Shown piece after piece: positions 14,076-22,185 of a DNA stretch of 26,992 nt; position 1 is the first letter of the stretch; each line of letters opens with the position of its first letter. Under the pieces are notes generated by a model, which was given only the letters and a program-made list of their open reading frames with translations, made no database searches and was not told where the DNA came from. Where the stretch lies: positions 1-26,992 of the forward strand of contig JAGSPS010000042.1 of NCBI GenBank assembly GCA_018262315.1. Reading direction: 5' to 3'. A program made the translations under genes and the position numbers. The DNA is from Deltaproteobacteria bacterium (GTDB taxonomy: Bacteria; Myxococcota_A; UBA9160; PR03).

Positions 14076-15437
14076 CTACCAGAGCTCCGGCGGCTTCGAG
14101 GGACACGACCAGGCGCCGCCGTCGGGTTCGTCGCCGTCGCCATCTGCGGCCGGTGCGTCGCCCCCCTGCGCGACGTCCGGCGCGTGGCCGTCGCCTGCCT
14201 CGGCGTCTTCGTCGAGGTAGGGCGGGTTGTAGGCGCACTGCACCCAGCGCGGCGCCGAGAACTCGAGCAGGTAACTGGTCCCGAAGCCCTGGTAGGTGAA
14301 GACGTTGTCGTCGCTGCCCGGGAACGGGAAGCCGATCTGCGGCTTCGGGATGGCCGGGAGCAGGCCGGCCTCGACGAGTTGATCGAGACTCTCGGGGTAG
14401 CTCGTGCCTTTCTCGTAGTAGACACGCAGGGCGTCGATGATGCGCTGCGCCTGGACGTCGCGCGTGCGCGTGTAGTCCCAGCGCGCCCAGGCCTGGCCGA
14501 CGAAGAGCGGCAGGCCGAGCAGCAGGGCGGCCGCGGCGGTGTTCACGGCGCGGCGCCGCAGTCGCTCCGGGTCGAAGCGCACGCCGAGTGCGGCGACTGC
14601 CAGCAGGATGGCACAGGCGACCGCCGCGCCGAGGAGTCGCCCCTGCGTGACCCGGAATGGCAGCAGTCCATCGCCGCCGAGCGCCAGCCAGCCGGCAGGC
14701 AACGCGACACCGGCGAGTAGCACCGGCATCCCACGGGCGCGCAGGCCGCGGCGCAGCCAGTAGAGACCGAGCAGTGCGAGCGCGACGCCGCCGAGTTCCG
14801 CGGCGAGCGTCGTGCCGATCGCCTCGAAGCCGAACACCTGCACGGCGGGCCACGGTGAGATCGCGAACGGCAGAAGCGAGTCCGTGCCGGTGATGTTCCG
14901 TTCGATCACGAGCACCAGCGCGATGATCGGCAGGAACCAGACGAGTTGCGCGTGCCAGGCGAGTCGCAGCCAACTCGCGGCCAGCCACGGCGACGCGATC
15001 GCGCAGCCGATCACCGTCGCGACCGCGACCATCGTGCCCGACCAGCGCCAGTGGAAGAAGTTCCAGACCAGCTGGGCGTTCCCCGAGCCGAGCGCGTAAT
15101 AGAGGAAGAAGACGATCGCGAGGGTCGTCGTGACCGCTGCAGCGCGTGCCAGCGCGGAGCGCGTCGCCGTCCAGATCGCGATCAGCAGCAGCAGCGATGG
15201 CGTGCCGAACACGGCGATGCCCTTGCCGCGGTCGCCGAGCAGCGTCTCCCAGCTGGATCCCACCAGGGCCTGGGTCAAGAAACCGCGCGGTGACCACCAG
15301 TGCAGCGCGCTGTCGGGCACTTCGGGTCGCGGTCCGAGGCCGTGGTGAAGCAGCAGCGCGTAGGCGGCCGAGAGCAGCAGCAGCACGCCGGGAACGACGA
15401 AGCGCAGCGTTGCCGGGCGCGGCCTCTTTTCGCTCAC
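14076..15437 (-). CDS. Multi-pass membrane protein with pseudopilin-like C-terminal domain
   Basis: This 453-residue protein has about nine hydrophobic segments in residues 10-315, beginning FVVPGVLLLLSAAYALL. From about residue 320 it carries a soluble region, RDVQAQRIIDALRVYYEKG followed by TSYPESLDQLVEAGLLP, which resembles the helix-then-'YP..L..LV' start of the globular part of GspG-type pseudopilins. Next come IPKPQIGFPFPGSDDN and YLLEFSAPRWVQCAYNP, then a Gly/Asp/Ala-rich low-complexity stretch and a second Cys (WSCPSK). The two Cys could form a disulfide outside the membrane. The GTG at 15437 follows GAGGAGA and overlaps the upstream stop by four bases. No known whole-protein family is recognised; the function is unknown. 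Confidence 0.72.
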   Translation of the reverse strand: MSEKRPRPATLRFVVPGVLLLLSAAYALLLHHGLGPRPEVPDSALHWWSPRGFLTQALVGSSWETLLGDRGKGIAVFGTPSLLLLIAIWTATRSALARAAAVTTTLAIVFFLYYALGSGNAQLVWNFFHWRWSGTMVAVATVIGCAIASPWLAASWLRLAWHAQLVWFLPIIALVLVIERNITGTDSLLPFAISPWPAVQVFGFEAIGTTLAAELGGVALALLGLYWLRRGLRARGMPVLLAGVALPAGWLALGGDGLLPFRVTQGRLLGAAVACAILLAVAALGVRFDPERLRRRAVNTAAAALLLGLPLFVGQAWARWDYTRTRDVQAQRIIDALRVYYEKGTSYPESLDQLVEAGLLPAIPKPQIGFPFPGSDDNVFTYQGFGTSYLLEFSAPRWVQCAYNPPYLDEDAEAGDGHAPDVAQGGDAPAADGDGDEPDGGAWSCPSKPPELW

Positions 15438-15883
15438 GACTTCTCCTCGCGTGCGACGCGGACGCGCACCGAGTGGCCGGCCTCCGCCTCGTCTTCCCCA
15501 CGCGGCAGGAATCGGATGCGCGCGCTCACTTCGACGGTGTGACCTTGCAGCAGGCGTCCGGCGAGCTGCTGCAGGTCGATCGACGCGAGGCTCCTGCCGA
15601 GTTCGCTGGCGAGCCGCTCCGCGAAGTCACGGCGTGTGCGGTCTCCCTGCTCTGCTGCGAACTCCACCCACTCGCGTGGCACGGTGTCACCTAGCGTCTT
15701 GCGCAACAACTCCTCGCCGCTGAAGAGGCCCGCGAAGCCGAGTCCGAGGGCCCGGCGAAGCAGGTCGGGCACGCGCCCGGACGCGTCGCCCGGCTGCGAC
15801 GGGAGCGCCTCGCGATCCTCCCCCCCGCTTCGGCGCGCTGTTCTTCTTCTGCCTCGCGGAGCCGCCATTCGAGTGCTTTTCAT
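15434..15883 (-). CDS. Small protein of unknown function
   Basis: The 149-residue product starts MKSTRMAAPRGRRRTARR, a very basic N-terminus, and continues with a predicted helical section: GRVPDLLRRALGLGFAG, SGEELLRKTLGD, PREWVEFAAEQGDRTRRD and FAERLASELGRSL. It closes with a strand-rich segment, VEVSARIRFLPRG. No family is recognised; the helical middle loosely resembles phasin-like or other amphipathic-helix proteins, which is not enough for a call. ATG 15883 was preferred over the inner ATG 15868; neither has a convincing ribosome-binding site. The frame stays open upstream only across the divergent CBS gene. It is the first gene of the minus-strand run that continues with the membrane protein and the ABC1 kinase. 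Confidence 0.6.
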   Translation of the reverse strand: MKSTRMAAPRGRRRTARRSGGEDREALPSQPGDASGRVPDLLRRALGLGFAGLFSGEELLRKTLGDTVPREWVEFAAEQGDRTRRDFAERLASELGRSLASIDLQQLAGRLLQGHTVEVSARIRFLPRGEDEAEAGHSVRVRVAREEKS

Positions 15884-15940
15884 GACCCGATCGGCGCCCG
15901 AGCTGATATGGTGGGCCGCTTCGATCGATGGATGGTTTCG

Positions 15941-16375
15941 ATGAGTGCCACAGCACGCGTCCGTGACATCATGCAGACGAAGATCGTGACCGTCAGCGTG
16001 ACAGAAAGAATGTCGACGGTCGAGGATATCATGACGCTCGGGCAGGTGCGCCACATGCCGGTCGTGCATGGGGGCAAACTGGTCGGGGTGCTCTCGCATC
16101 GTGACCTGCTGCGCGCGTCGCTCTCCGAACTGGGTTCCTTCGGCAGCGAGACGCGTCGCGCCTTCTTGCACGCGATCGAGATCGCCCAGGTCATGTCGGC
16201 CCCGCCGATCACGATCGGACCGGAAGCTTCCGTGCAACTCGCGGCCCGACTGATGGCAGACAACCGGATCGGCTGCCTGCCGGTCATCGAGGGCGAGGAG
16301 CTGACCGGTCTCGTCACCGAGTCCGACGTGCTCTGCTGGGTGGCGGGCGTGAAGCCCGACCCGGAATCGTCCTAG
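15941..16375 (+). CDS. CBS-domain-pair protein
   Basis: This is a stand-alone protein of 144 residues made of two CBS domains, which usually bind adenine nucleotides and regulate partners. The first (about residues 6-60) has VRDIMQTKIVTVSVTERM, then VRHMPVVHGGKLVGVLSHRD. The second (about 80-140) has IAQVMSAPPITIGPEASV, then NRIGCLPVIEGEELTGLV and TESDVL. ATG 15941 starts right before the first domain; in-frame ATGs at 15932 and 15908 are possible. It is transcribed divergently from the minus-strand run, with 57 bases between. The stop is doubled (TAG TAG), and the convergent GMC gene ends 7 bases away, with no obvious terminator hairpin. Confidence 0.9.
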   Translation: MSATARVRDIMQTKIVTVSVTERMSTVEDIMTLGQVRHMPVVHGGKLVGVLSHRDLLRASLSELGSFGSETRRAFLHAIEIAQVMSAPPITIGPEASVQLAARLMADNRIGCLPVIEGEELTGLVTESDVLCWVAGVKPDPESS

Positions 16376-16382
16376 TAGCCTG

Positions 16383-17924
16383 CTAACTCCGCGCGAACTC
16401 CGACCAGCGCGCCACGATGTGATGCGCGCTGCGGTCCGCGAGCGCGGCCGTGGTGATCTGCGGCGGAGCGCCGATCGACGTCGCGAACACGCTCATGTCC
16501 GCGACGAAGAGGCCGCGGACTTCATGCGACTCGCCCCACGCGTTCACGACCGAAGTCCGCGGGTCGCCCCCCATCCGGCAGGTGGATTGCGGGTGCGTCG
16601 CGGAGATCGAAATCTCTCCCTGGCGCACCCCGCGCGCGAGGATCCCCGCGAGATCGTCGCCGCGACGCATCACGAGTGGGTCATTCCAATAGGGCACCAG
16701 CACTTCGCGCGCGCCGGCGGCGAGCAACACTTCGCAGGCGTGCGCGAGTCCTTCGGCGAGCTGGCGGCGGTCTGCCTCCTCGAGCGTGTAGCGGATGCGC
16801 GGTCGCGAGAGCGAAGCGCCCGGCGCGACCGAACCGGCGCTGCGGTCGTGCAGCAGCACGAGCAGTCCCGCCATGCGCGAGAGGTTCTTGAGCCAGCGGT
16901 AGTTCTCGCGGCCGAAGCCCGGCATGTTGCCGCCGGTCAAGACCGGGAAGCCGATGATCGGCATCAGGACGTAGCCGCGGTAGGGATCGTGCTCGAGGTC
17001 GATGAACTCGTCGATGTAGTAGCTCTGCGGAATCCCGCGGTAGCCGTGCAATTCCTCGTCGAAGAGGCCCGCGACCATCACCGAGGGATGCAGGTGCAGG
17101 TTGCGGCCGACCTGCCCGCTGCGATTTGCGATGCGACTGCGCAGCAGCAGGTCCGGTGAGGCCACCGCTCCCGCCGCCAGCACCACCACCTTCGCCCGCA
17201 CGTCGATGCGCGCGCCGGGGATGCCCGCGTGGTCGACCACGCGCCCGACGACGCCGCGCACGCGACCGCCCGACACGTCGATGCGATCCGCGCGCGCATT
17301 GGCATGGATGCGCGCCCCGGCCTGCGCCGCGCGCGGCACGTAGGTGACCAGCATCGACTGCTTGGCGTCGTACGAGCAGCCGAGGATGCAATAGCCCGCC
17401 TGCACGCACGCTTCGCGGTTGTGTTTCGTGACGAAGCCCGACCAGCCCAGCGCCTCGGTGCCGCGGCGGATCGCGCGGTTCATCGCGTTGACCTCGTCCT
17501 CGCGGATCTGCTTCACCTTCAGATTGCGCTCGACGCGCTCGAAGGGGGCCGCCATCGCCTCGGTCGTGAGTTCGCCGAGTCCGTGCTCGTCGCGCCACAG
17601 GCGCAGGATCGGATCGGGGGTGCGGAATGCGTAACAGAGGTTGTGGACCGTCGAGCCGCCGATGCAGCGACCCTGCAGGACGACGATCGAGCCGTCCTCC
17701 GTCTGTCGCATGCCGGCCTCTTCGAACAGGCGCGGCAGCATCTCGTCCTCGCGCTGGGTGAACTCGCTGGAGGTCCAGTGATGGCCCTGCTCGAGCACGA
17801 CCACGTCGAGTCCCGCGCCGGCCAGTTCTGCTGCAGCGACCGCGCCGCCGGCACCCGAGCCGATCACGCACACGTCGGCCTGGGTCACGAGATCGTCGCT
17901 GCGGCCCAGCAGATTCTCGATCAC
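16383..17924 (-). CDS. GMC-family FAD-dependent oxidoreductase
   Basis: This 513-residue flavoprotein belongs to the glucose-methanol-choline superfamily and should oxidise an alcohol, sugar or sterol-like substrate. The FAD dinucleotide fold is at the N-terminus (VCVIGSGAGGAVAAAELAG; Gly22, 24 and 27), followed by GRCIGGSTVHNLCYAFRTP. A Cys-rich CVQAGYCILGCSYDAKQS comes before TYVPRAAQAGARI, as in the long-chain-alcohol-oxidase-like branch. The C-terminal active-site region reads ATHPQSTCRMGGDP with the conserved His. The GTG at 17924 overlaps the stop of the Tat-signal gene by four bases. Pairing with a small Tat protein parallels gluconate/sugar dehydrogenases of the large GMC plus small subunit type. 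The electron acceptor and substrate are not identifiable. Confidence 0.9.
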   Translation of the reverse strand: MIENLLGRSDDLVTQADVCVIGSGAGGAVAAAELAGAGLDVVVLEQGHHWTSSEFTQREDEMLPRLFEEAGMRQTEDGSIVVLQGRCIGGSTVHNLCYAFRTPDPILRLWRDEHGLGELTTEAMAAPFERVERNLKVKQIREDEVNAMNRAIRRGTEALGWSGFVTKHNREACVQAGYCILGCSYDAKQSMLVTYVPRAAQAGARIHANARADRIDVSGGRVRGVVGRVVDHAGIPGARIDVRAKVVVLAAGAVASPDLLLRSRIANRSGQVGRNLHLHPSVMVAGLFDEELHGYRGIPQSYYIDEFIDLEHDPYRGYVLMPIIGFPVLTGGNMPGFGRENYRWLKNLSRMAGLLVLLHDRSAGSVAPGASLSRPRIRYTLEEADRRQLAEGLAHACEVLLAAGAREVLVPYWNDPLVMRRGDDLAGILARGVRQGEISISATHPQSTCRMGGDPRTSVVNAWGESHEVRGLFVADMSVFATSIGAPPQITTAALADRSAHHIVARWSEFARS

Positions 17925-18472
17925 GTGGTGCCTCGCGGGCGTCTCAGCAGCGGACCGGCGTAGCCGACCAGCGGCCAGGTTTCGTCCTGGCTCCAGTACC
18001 CGAGCAACGCAAGGTTGCGCAGCGCGTAGAAGCCCATGCGGCGCAGCGTGAGGCTGCTGCGCATCCATCCCGCGAGCGCCGCGTCCTGCGCGGCGGCGTT
18101 CAGCTGTGTGAAACGGGAGAAGCGGAACTCGAAGAGCAGGGGTCCCCACTCCATCAGTCGCAGCAGCGCGGGCAGCGGCGCGGTCGCGGCGGGATCGAGC
18201 GAGGCGCAGAGCGCGTCGATCGTCGCGATCGCGCGGGTTTCGCGCACGGCCGGCGCAGCGGACTCGCCCGTGTCGACCATGCGCTCGACCACCTGCGTGA
18301 GGATCTCGGTCTCCGTGGGCGCAAAGAAGCGCACGACACCCGGTGTCCCCACGGCAGCACCCGGTGTCCCCACGGCAGCACCGGCAGGCAGCGCACGCAG
18401 GCTCGCGAGCGAAGCGAGCGCCGTTCCGCTGCCCACGAGTCCGAGAAAGCCGCGGCGGCTCCAGGTCGTCAC
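17921..18472 (-). CDS. Tat-signal protein, likely small subunit partner of the GMC oxidoreductase
   Basis: The GTG at 18472 gives 183 residues with a twin-arginine signal: SRRGFLGLVG at residues 5-14, then a hydrophobic stretch (TALASLASLRALPAGAA). The mature part is helical and has FAPTETEILTQVVERMVDTG near its start, a pattern like the gluconate 2-dehydrogenase subunit 3 family, which chaperones or exports the GMC subunit. A 21-base tandem repeat adds a second GAAVGTP just behind the signal region. Four-base overlaps join it to the PLP enzyme upstream and the GMC gene downstream. If it is the export partner, the GMC enzyme, which has no signal of its own, could ride through Tat as a complex (inference). 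Confidence 0.75.
   Translation of the reverse strand: MTTWSRRGFLGLVGSGTALASLASLRALPAGAAVGTPGAAVGTPGVVRFFAPTETEILTQVVERMVDTGESAAPAVRETRAIATIDALCASLDPAATAPLPALLRLMEWGPLLFEFRFSRFTQLNAAAQDAALAGWMRSSLTLRRMGFYALRNLALLGYWSQDETWPLVGYAGPLLRRPRGTT
18337..18384. repeat. 21-bp tandem repeat, 2.3 copies, inside the Tat-protein gene
   Basis: The unit at 18337-18357 is repeated exactly at 18358-18378, and six further bases begin a third copy. The unit is seven codons long, so it duplicates the GAAVGTP stretch without breaking the frame. Confidence 0.9.
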
Positions 18473-19623
18473 GCCGGCGCCTCGGCCAGCCAACGCCGGA
18501 TCCTGCGCGGCAGTCGATCCTCCGCCACGGGTTCCGGCGCGGTCTTCCAGACGTCGGCCGAGTTGTAGGTGTTCCAAAACAGCGCGGGCGTTCGCGCGCG
18601 TCGGTCGGCGAAGCGCGCGAGCACCTCCGCCATGCACTTTGCCGTGTAGGTGGTTTCGAGCGCGAGCCCCGCGCCGCGGCCCGCGAGGACGGCGGCTTCC
18701 GCCGCGGGGGTCGTGGCGCCGTAACCGGAACCGAGCTGCGCGCGCGCCACCTCGAAATCAGCGGGCGTGATCTCGACCGTCGGGAGCGACGGCTCGTAGC
18801 GCCGCAGCAGGGCAAGCGAAGCGCGGGCGAGTCGCGCGAGCCGCGCGGGGTTGGGCGGCAGGATGTCGGTCACCAGCACGCCGACGATGCGCGCGCGCAG
18901 ACCAGCGAGTTTCGCGCCGAGCACCAGCCCCGCAAAGGTTCCCCCGGTTCCGATCGGCAGAAAGATCTCTGCGGGCTCGGGCAGGAGACCGGCTTCGATC
19001 TGCTCGACCAATTCGAACGCCGCCGACACGAAGCCGACGTCTGCGAGCGCCGACGAACCCCCGGTCGGCACCCACGACGGCCGCTCGCCGCGCAGCGTGG
19101 CCGCGATGAAGGCGCGCACCACCTGCAGCGCCGCGCCGGGCACGCCGCTGGCGGGCAGCAACTCGGCGCCGAAGGCGAGCAGCGCACGAAGCTGCTCGCG
19201 GACGTGCTCGGTGACCGGCTGCGGCACCACCACGACGCTGGTCTTCATGCCGAGCGTGCGGCCGAAGATGGCCGTCGCGAGCCCGTGGTGCGTGCCGATC
19301 CCGCCGGTCGTGACGAGCCGCCGCGCGCCGCGTGCAGCCGCCGCGGCGAGCGTGAACTCGAGCTTGCGCGCCTTGTTACCGCCGTAGACGGGATTGCTGA
19401 GGTCGTCGCGCTTCACGAAGAGAGCGCCGTCGGGAACCCCCGCGATGTGCAGCGCCTCGACGGGCGTCGGCGCTGCGATGAGCGGCGTGCGCGGCAGCGC
19501 GGCGAGCTTCGGAAAGCGCCGGAACAGCGCCAGCCCGGTCGGAGCGCCCGAAGCGGCAGCGGCACGCGGCGAAGGCGTCGACTCCGGATGGCGTGCGCAC
19601 GGCGTGGCTGTTCGCGAGGGCAT
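18469..19623 (-). CDS. PLP-dependent enzyme of the D-cysteine desulfhydrase / ACC deaminase family
   Basis: A fold-type II PLP enzyme of 384 residues. KRDDLSNPVYGGNKARKLEF carries the predicted PLP lysine, Lys84, followed by VTTGGIGTHHGLATA and the phosphate-binding loop LPIGTGGTFAGL. The C-terminal part has GYGATTPAAEAAVLAGRGAGLALETTYTAK, as in the D-cysteine desulfhydrase group. Roughly 40 residues precede the usual start of the fold and look unstructured. The ATG at 19623 is the first canonical start of the frame. The stop overlaps the Tat-protein start (GTGA), so this is the first gene of a three-gene operon. Desulfhydrase and ACC deaminase activity cannot be told apart here, and the link to a GMC system is not explained. 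Confidence 0.85.
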   Translation of the reverse strand: MPSRTATPCARHPESTPSPRAAAASGAPTGLALFRRFPKLAALPRTPLIAAPTPVEALHIAGVPDGALFVKRDDLSNPVYGGNKARKLEFTLAAAAARGARRLVTTGGIGTHHGLATAIFGRTLGMKTSVVVVPQPVTEHVREQLRALLAFGAELLPASGVPGAALQVVRAFIAATLRGERPSWVPTGGSSALADVGFVSAAFELVEQIEAGLLPEPAEIFLPIGTGGTFAGLVLGAKLAGLRARIVGVLVTDILPPNPARLARLARASLALLRRYEPSLPTVEITPADFEVARAQLGSGYGATTPAAEAAVLAGRGAGLALETTYTAKCMAEVLARFADRRARTPALFWNTYNSADVWKTAPEPVAEDRLPRRIRRWLAEAPA

Positions 19624-19712
19624 CTCCAGCGTTTCGCACGTCGCGTTGCGGCGCGCAACCGATCAAAGGGCCCGGAGGCGAAGCCGGCTGTGCCGAGTGG
19701 GCTTCTCTTCGA

Positions 19713-19742
19713 TTGACTTTTTCCCCGGGGGTTTCGTACCCT
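19713..19742 (+). promoter_or_regulatory. Putative sigma-70-type promoter for the aldehyde dehydrogenase gene
   Basis: TTGACT at 19713-19718 and TACCCT at 19737-19742 are separated by 18 bases, and they sit 38 bases before the ATG in a clear divergent gap. The stretch between the boxes is T/C/G-rich. The remainder of 19624-19780 shows nothing else I can name. Confidence 0.45.
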
Positions 19743-19780
19743 CGCGATTCGACGCTGGGGTGGACCCCGCGGGAGGTGTC

Positions 19781-21313
19781 ATGGCGCTGGTCGAGCTGCT
19801 GCCCGGTTCACCGGGTGGACGTCGGCGGTTGCAGCTCAAGAGCTCCGCGACACTCGATCCGATCGGCGAGATCGAGGTCGCGACGGCGGACGACGTGCGC
19901 GCCGCCGTCGAGCGCGCGCGCAAAGCGCAACCGGCCTGGGCGGAGGCCAGCTTCGACGAGCGCGCACGCCATCTGCGCCGCGCGGTGCGCGTGCTGCTCG
20001 CGAACGAAGACGAGTACGCCGCGACGATCGCGCGCGAGACGGGCAAGCCCGAGGTCGAGGTGCTGCTCACGGAACTGATGTCGGCGTGCGACGCGCTCGA
20101 GTTCTACGCCAAGCGCGCCAAGCGCCTGCTCGCCGAGCGCAGCGTCCCGCTGCACCTGATGAAGAACAAGAAGTTGCGGTTGGTGTACAAGCCGCTCGGC
20201 GTCGTCGGCATCGTCACGCCCTGGAACTTCCCGTTCATCCTTGCGCTCAACCCCACGGTCCAGGCGCTCGCCGCCGGTAACGCCGTCGTGTTGAAGCCGT
20301 CCGAAGCGACGCCGTACTCCGGCCGACTCGTCGAGGAGCTGTTTCGCGCCGCGGGCGTTCCCGAGGGTCTCGTCAGCTGCGTGTTCGGCGACGGCGAAAC
20401 CGGCGCGGCGCTGGTCGAGGCGGGCGTCGACAAGATCGCGTTCACCGGCAGCGTGCGGACCGGTCGCAAGGTGGCCGAAGCCTGTGGTCGCCAGCTCATC
20501 CCCTGCACGCTCGAACTCGGCGGCAAGGACCCGATGATCGTGTGCGCCGACGCCGATCTGGAACGCGCCGCGAACGGCGCCGTCTTCGGCGCATTCGCGA
20601 ACGCCGGACAGATCTGCGTCTCGACCGAACGCGTCTACGTCGTCGATTCGGTCGCCGACGAGTTCATTCGCCGCGTCGTCGAGAAGACGGGTCTCTTGCG
20701 CCAGGGCACCGGCGGAGAAGCGGATCTCGGACCGATGATCTGGGGGCCGCAGCTCGACGTGATCGAGAACCACGTCGCCGACGCGCGGCAGCGCGGAGCA
20801 CAGGTGCTGACCGGCGGCCGCCGCAATCCCGCCTATGCCGGTCTCTTCTATGAACCGACCGTGCTGGCCGGTGTCGACCACCAGATGCTCGTGATGCGCG
20901 AGGAGAGCTTCGGGCCGCTGCTCCCGATCATGCGCGTCCGCGACGAGGCCGAGGCGCTGCGTCTCGCCAACGACTCGGGGTACGGTCTCAACGCCAGTGT
21001 CTGGACCCGCGACAAGCGCAAGGGCGTCGAACTCGCCCGCGCGATCGACTCGGGCTGTGCGGTGGTGAACGACTGCATGGTCACCTACGGCATTCCCGAG
21101 TCGCCGTTCGGCGGCGTGAAGTCGAGTGGGATCGGGCGCGTGAACGGCGAGATCGGCCTGCGCGGATACTGCCAGGTGCAGTCGATCGTCGTCGATCGCT
21201 TCGGCGGCAGGTCCGAGCTGCACTGGTTCCCGTACGACGCGCGCAAGGCGCGCCTGTTGCGGCGCGCGATGCGATTCATCTGGGGGACTCCTCTCGGGCG
21301 ATGGCTCTCGTGA
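19781..21313 (+). CDS. NAD(P)-dependent aldehyde dehydrogenase
   Basis: This 510-residue member of the aldehyde dehydrogenase superfamily oxidises an aldehyde to its acid. The oxyanion Asn lies in VTPWNFPFILALNP, the cofactor loop in AFTGSVRTGRKVAEA, the general-base Glu245 in LELGGKDP, and the nucleophile Cys279 in NAGQICVSTERVYV; ESFGPLLPIM and PFGGVKSSGIGR follow. All catalytic residues are present. The C-terminus is extended by a basic, amphipathic tail (ARKARLLRRAMRFIW) and could touch a membrane, as in long-chain aldehyde dehydrogenases (inference). GGGAGG lies 7 bases before the ATG. The substrate is not clear: succinate semialdehyde, coniferyl or fatty aldehydes are all possible. Confidence 0.93.
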   Translation: MALVELLPGSPGGRRRLQLKSSATLDPIGEIEVATADDVRAAVERARKAQPAWAEASFDERARHLRRAVRVLLANEDEYAATIARETGKPEVEVLLTELMSACDALEFYAKRAKRLLAERSVPLHLMKNKKLRLVYKPLGVVGIVTPWNFPFILALNPTVQALAAGNAVVLKPSEATPYSGRLVEELFRAAGVPEGLVSCVFGDGETGAALVEAGVDKIAFTGSVRTGRKVAEACGRQLIPCTLELGGKDPMIVCADADLERAANGAVFGAFANAGQICVSTERVYVVDSVADEFIRRVVEKTGLLRQGTGGEADLGPMIWGPQLDVIENHVADARQRGAQVLTGGRRNPAYAGLFYEPTVLAGVDHQMLVMREESFGPLLPIMRVRDEAEALRLANDSGYGLNASVWTRDKRKGVELARAIDSGCAVVNDCMVTYGIPESPFGGVKSSGIGRVNGEIGLRGYCQVQSIVVDRFGGRSELHWFPYDARKARLLRRAMRFIWGTPLGRWLS

Positions 21314-21353
21314 CGGGCGGAGGCAGGGACGCGGGCGGCCGCGGAGGAAGCGC

Positions 21354-22175
21354 ATGATCGAGACGATGCTGGTCGCGACGGATGGCTCGGAGGTCGCCGC
21401 AGGTGCGGAACGCTACGGCGTGGCGCTGGCGGCCGGTCTCTCGGCGCGCGTGGTGGGTCTCTCCGTCGTCGAGGACCGCTCGATCGGAGGCTTGCGCGCC
21501 GGCGGACTGCCGGTGACACCGCCGCCGCTCGACCCGCTCGAGGCGTTTCTCGCGGCGCGCGCCGAGGCTGCTGGCCGGCGCCTCGAAGGGCGAGCGCGCG
21601 AAAAGGGCGTGGCGTGCTCTTGCGAAACCACGCGTGGCATCGCGGACGACATCCTGGTCGATCGCGCGAAAGCGACAGACCTGGTCGTGCTCGGTCGCGA
21701 TGGCGAGCACGCGTCGTTCCGCACGGCGCTGCCCGGTTCCACCGTCGACGGGTTCCTGCGCAAGACCAGCAAGCCCGCGATCGTGGTGCCGGCCGGAACC
21801 GAACTCGCGGGTCCGATCCTGCTCGCTTTCGACGGCTCGCCGGGTTCGCGGATTGCCGCGCGGCTCGCAGTCGAGCTGGCCGGACGACTCAGCGTTGGGA
21901 TCCACGTCTTCGTCGATTCGAAGGACAAGGGTCGCTCGGCGGCGCGCTTCGACGAAGTGCGCCGGCTGCTCGGCTCCGCGAGCGTGCCGGTGCGGGAGGC
22001 CGCGTCCACGCTCGGGCGGCCCGACGCGAAGATCGTCGATGCCGCGCGCGAGGCGAACGCCGGGATGATCGTGATGGGCGCCTTCGGACGCAGCCGCATC
22101 CACGACTATTTCCTCGGTTCCAACTCGGCCGCGGTCGTGCGCAGCTCGCCGATCGCCGTGCTGCTGGCTCGCTAG
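21354..22175 (+). CDS. Tandem universal stress protein
   Basis: A 273-residue protein contains two Usp folds. The first starts ETMLVATDGSEVAAGAERYG; the second starts near residue 155 with PILLAFDGSPGSRIAARLA. The second domain ends with MGAFGRSRIHDYFLGSNSA, which fits the G-2x-G-9x-G-S ATP-binding signature; the first domain has LGRDGEHASF, a weaker version. The protein is therefore likely to bind ATP in one half only. The ATG follows GGAGGA at 21342-21347 and lies 40 bases after the aldehyde dehydrogenase, so the two may be co-transcribed. Confidence 0.9.
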   Translation: MIETMLVATDGSEVAAGAERYGVALAAGLSARVVGLSVVEDRSIGGLRAGGLPVTPPPLDPLEAFLAARAEAAGRRLEGRAREKGVACSCETTRGIADDILVDRAKATDLVVLGRDGEHASFRTALPGSTVDGFLRKTSKPAIVVPAGTELAGPILLAFDGSPGSRIAARLAVELAGRLSVGIHVFVDSKDKGRSAARFDEVRRLLGSASVPVREAASTLGRPDAKIVDAAREANAGMIVMGAFGRSRIHDYFLGSNSAAVVRSSPIAVLLAR

Positions 22176-22185
22176 GCGGCCGGGG

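Noticed and set aside
15884..16237. An upstream extension of the small basic protein's frame on the minus strand
   Set aside because: It lies antisense to the CBS-domain gene and has the composition of a shadow frame.
16373..16386. A bidirectional terminator between the convergent CBS and GMC genes
   Set aside because: Only 7 bases separate the genes; the IR-like TAGC/GCTA is four bases long and there is no T-run.
17925..18815. A 297-codon N-terminal extension of the GMC oxidoreductase frame
   Set aside because: The extension overlaps the Tat-protein and PLP-enzyme genes, has no domain similarity, and the FAD fold begins right after GTG 17924.
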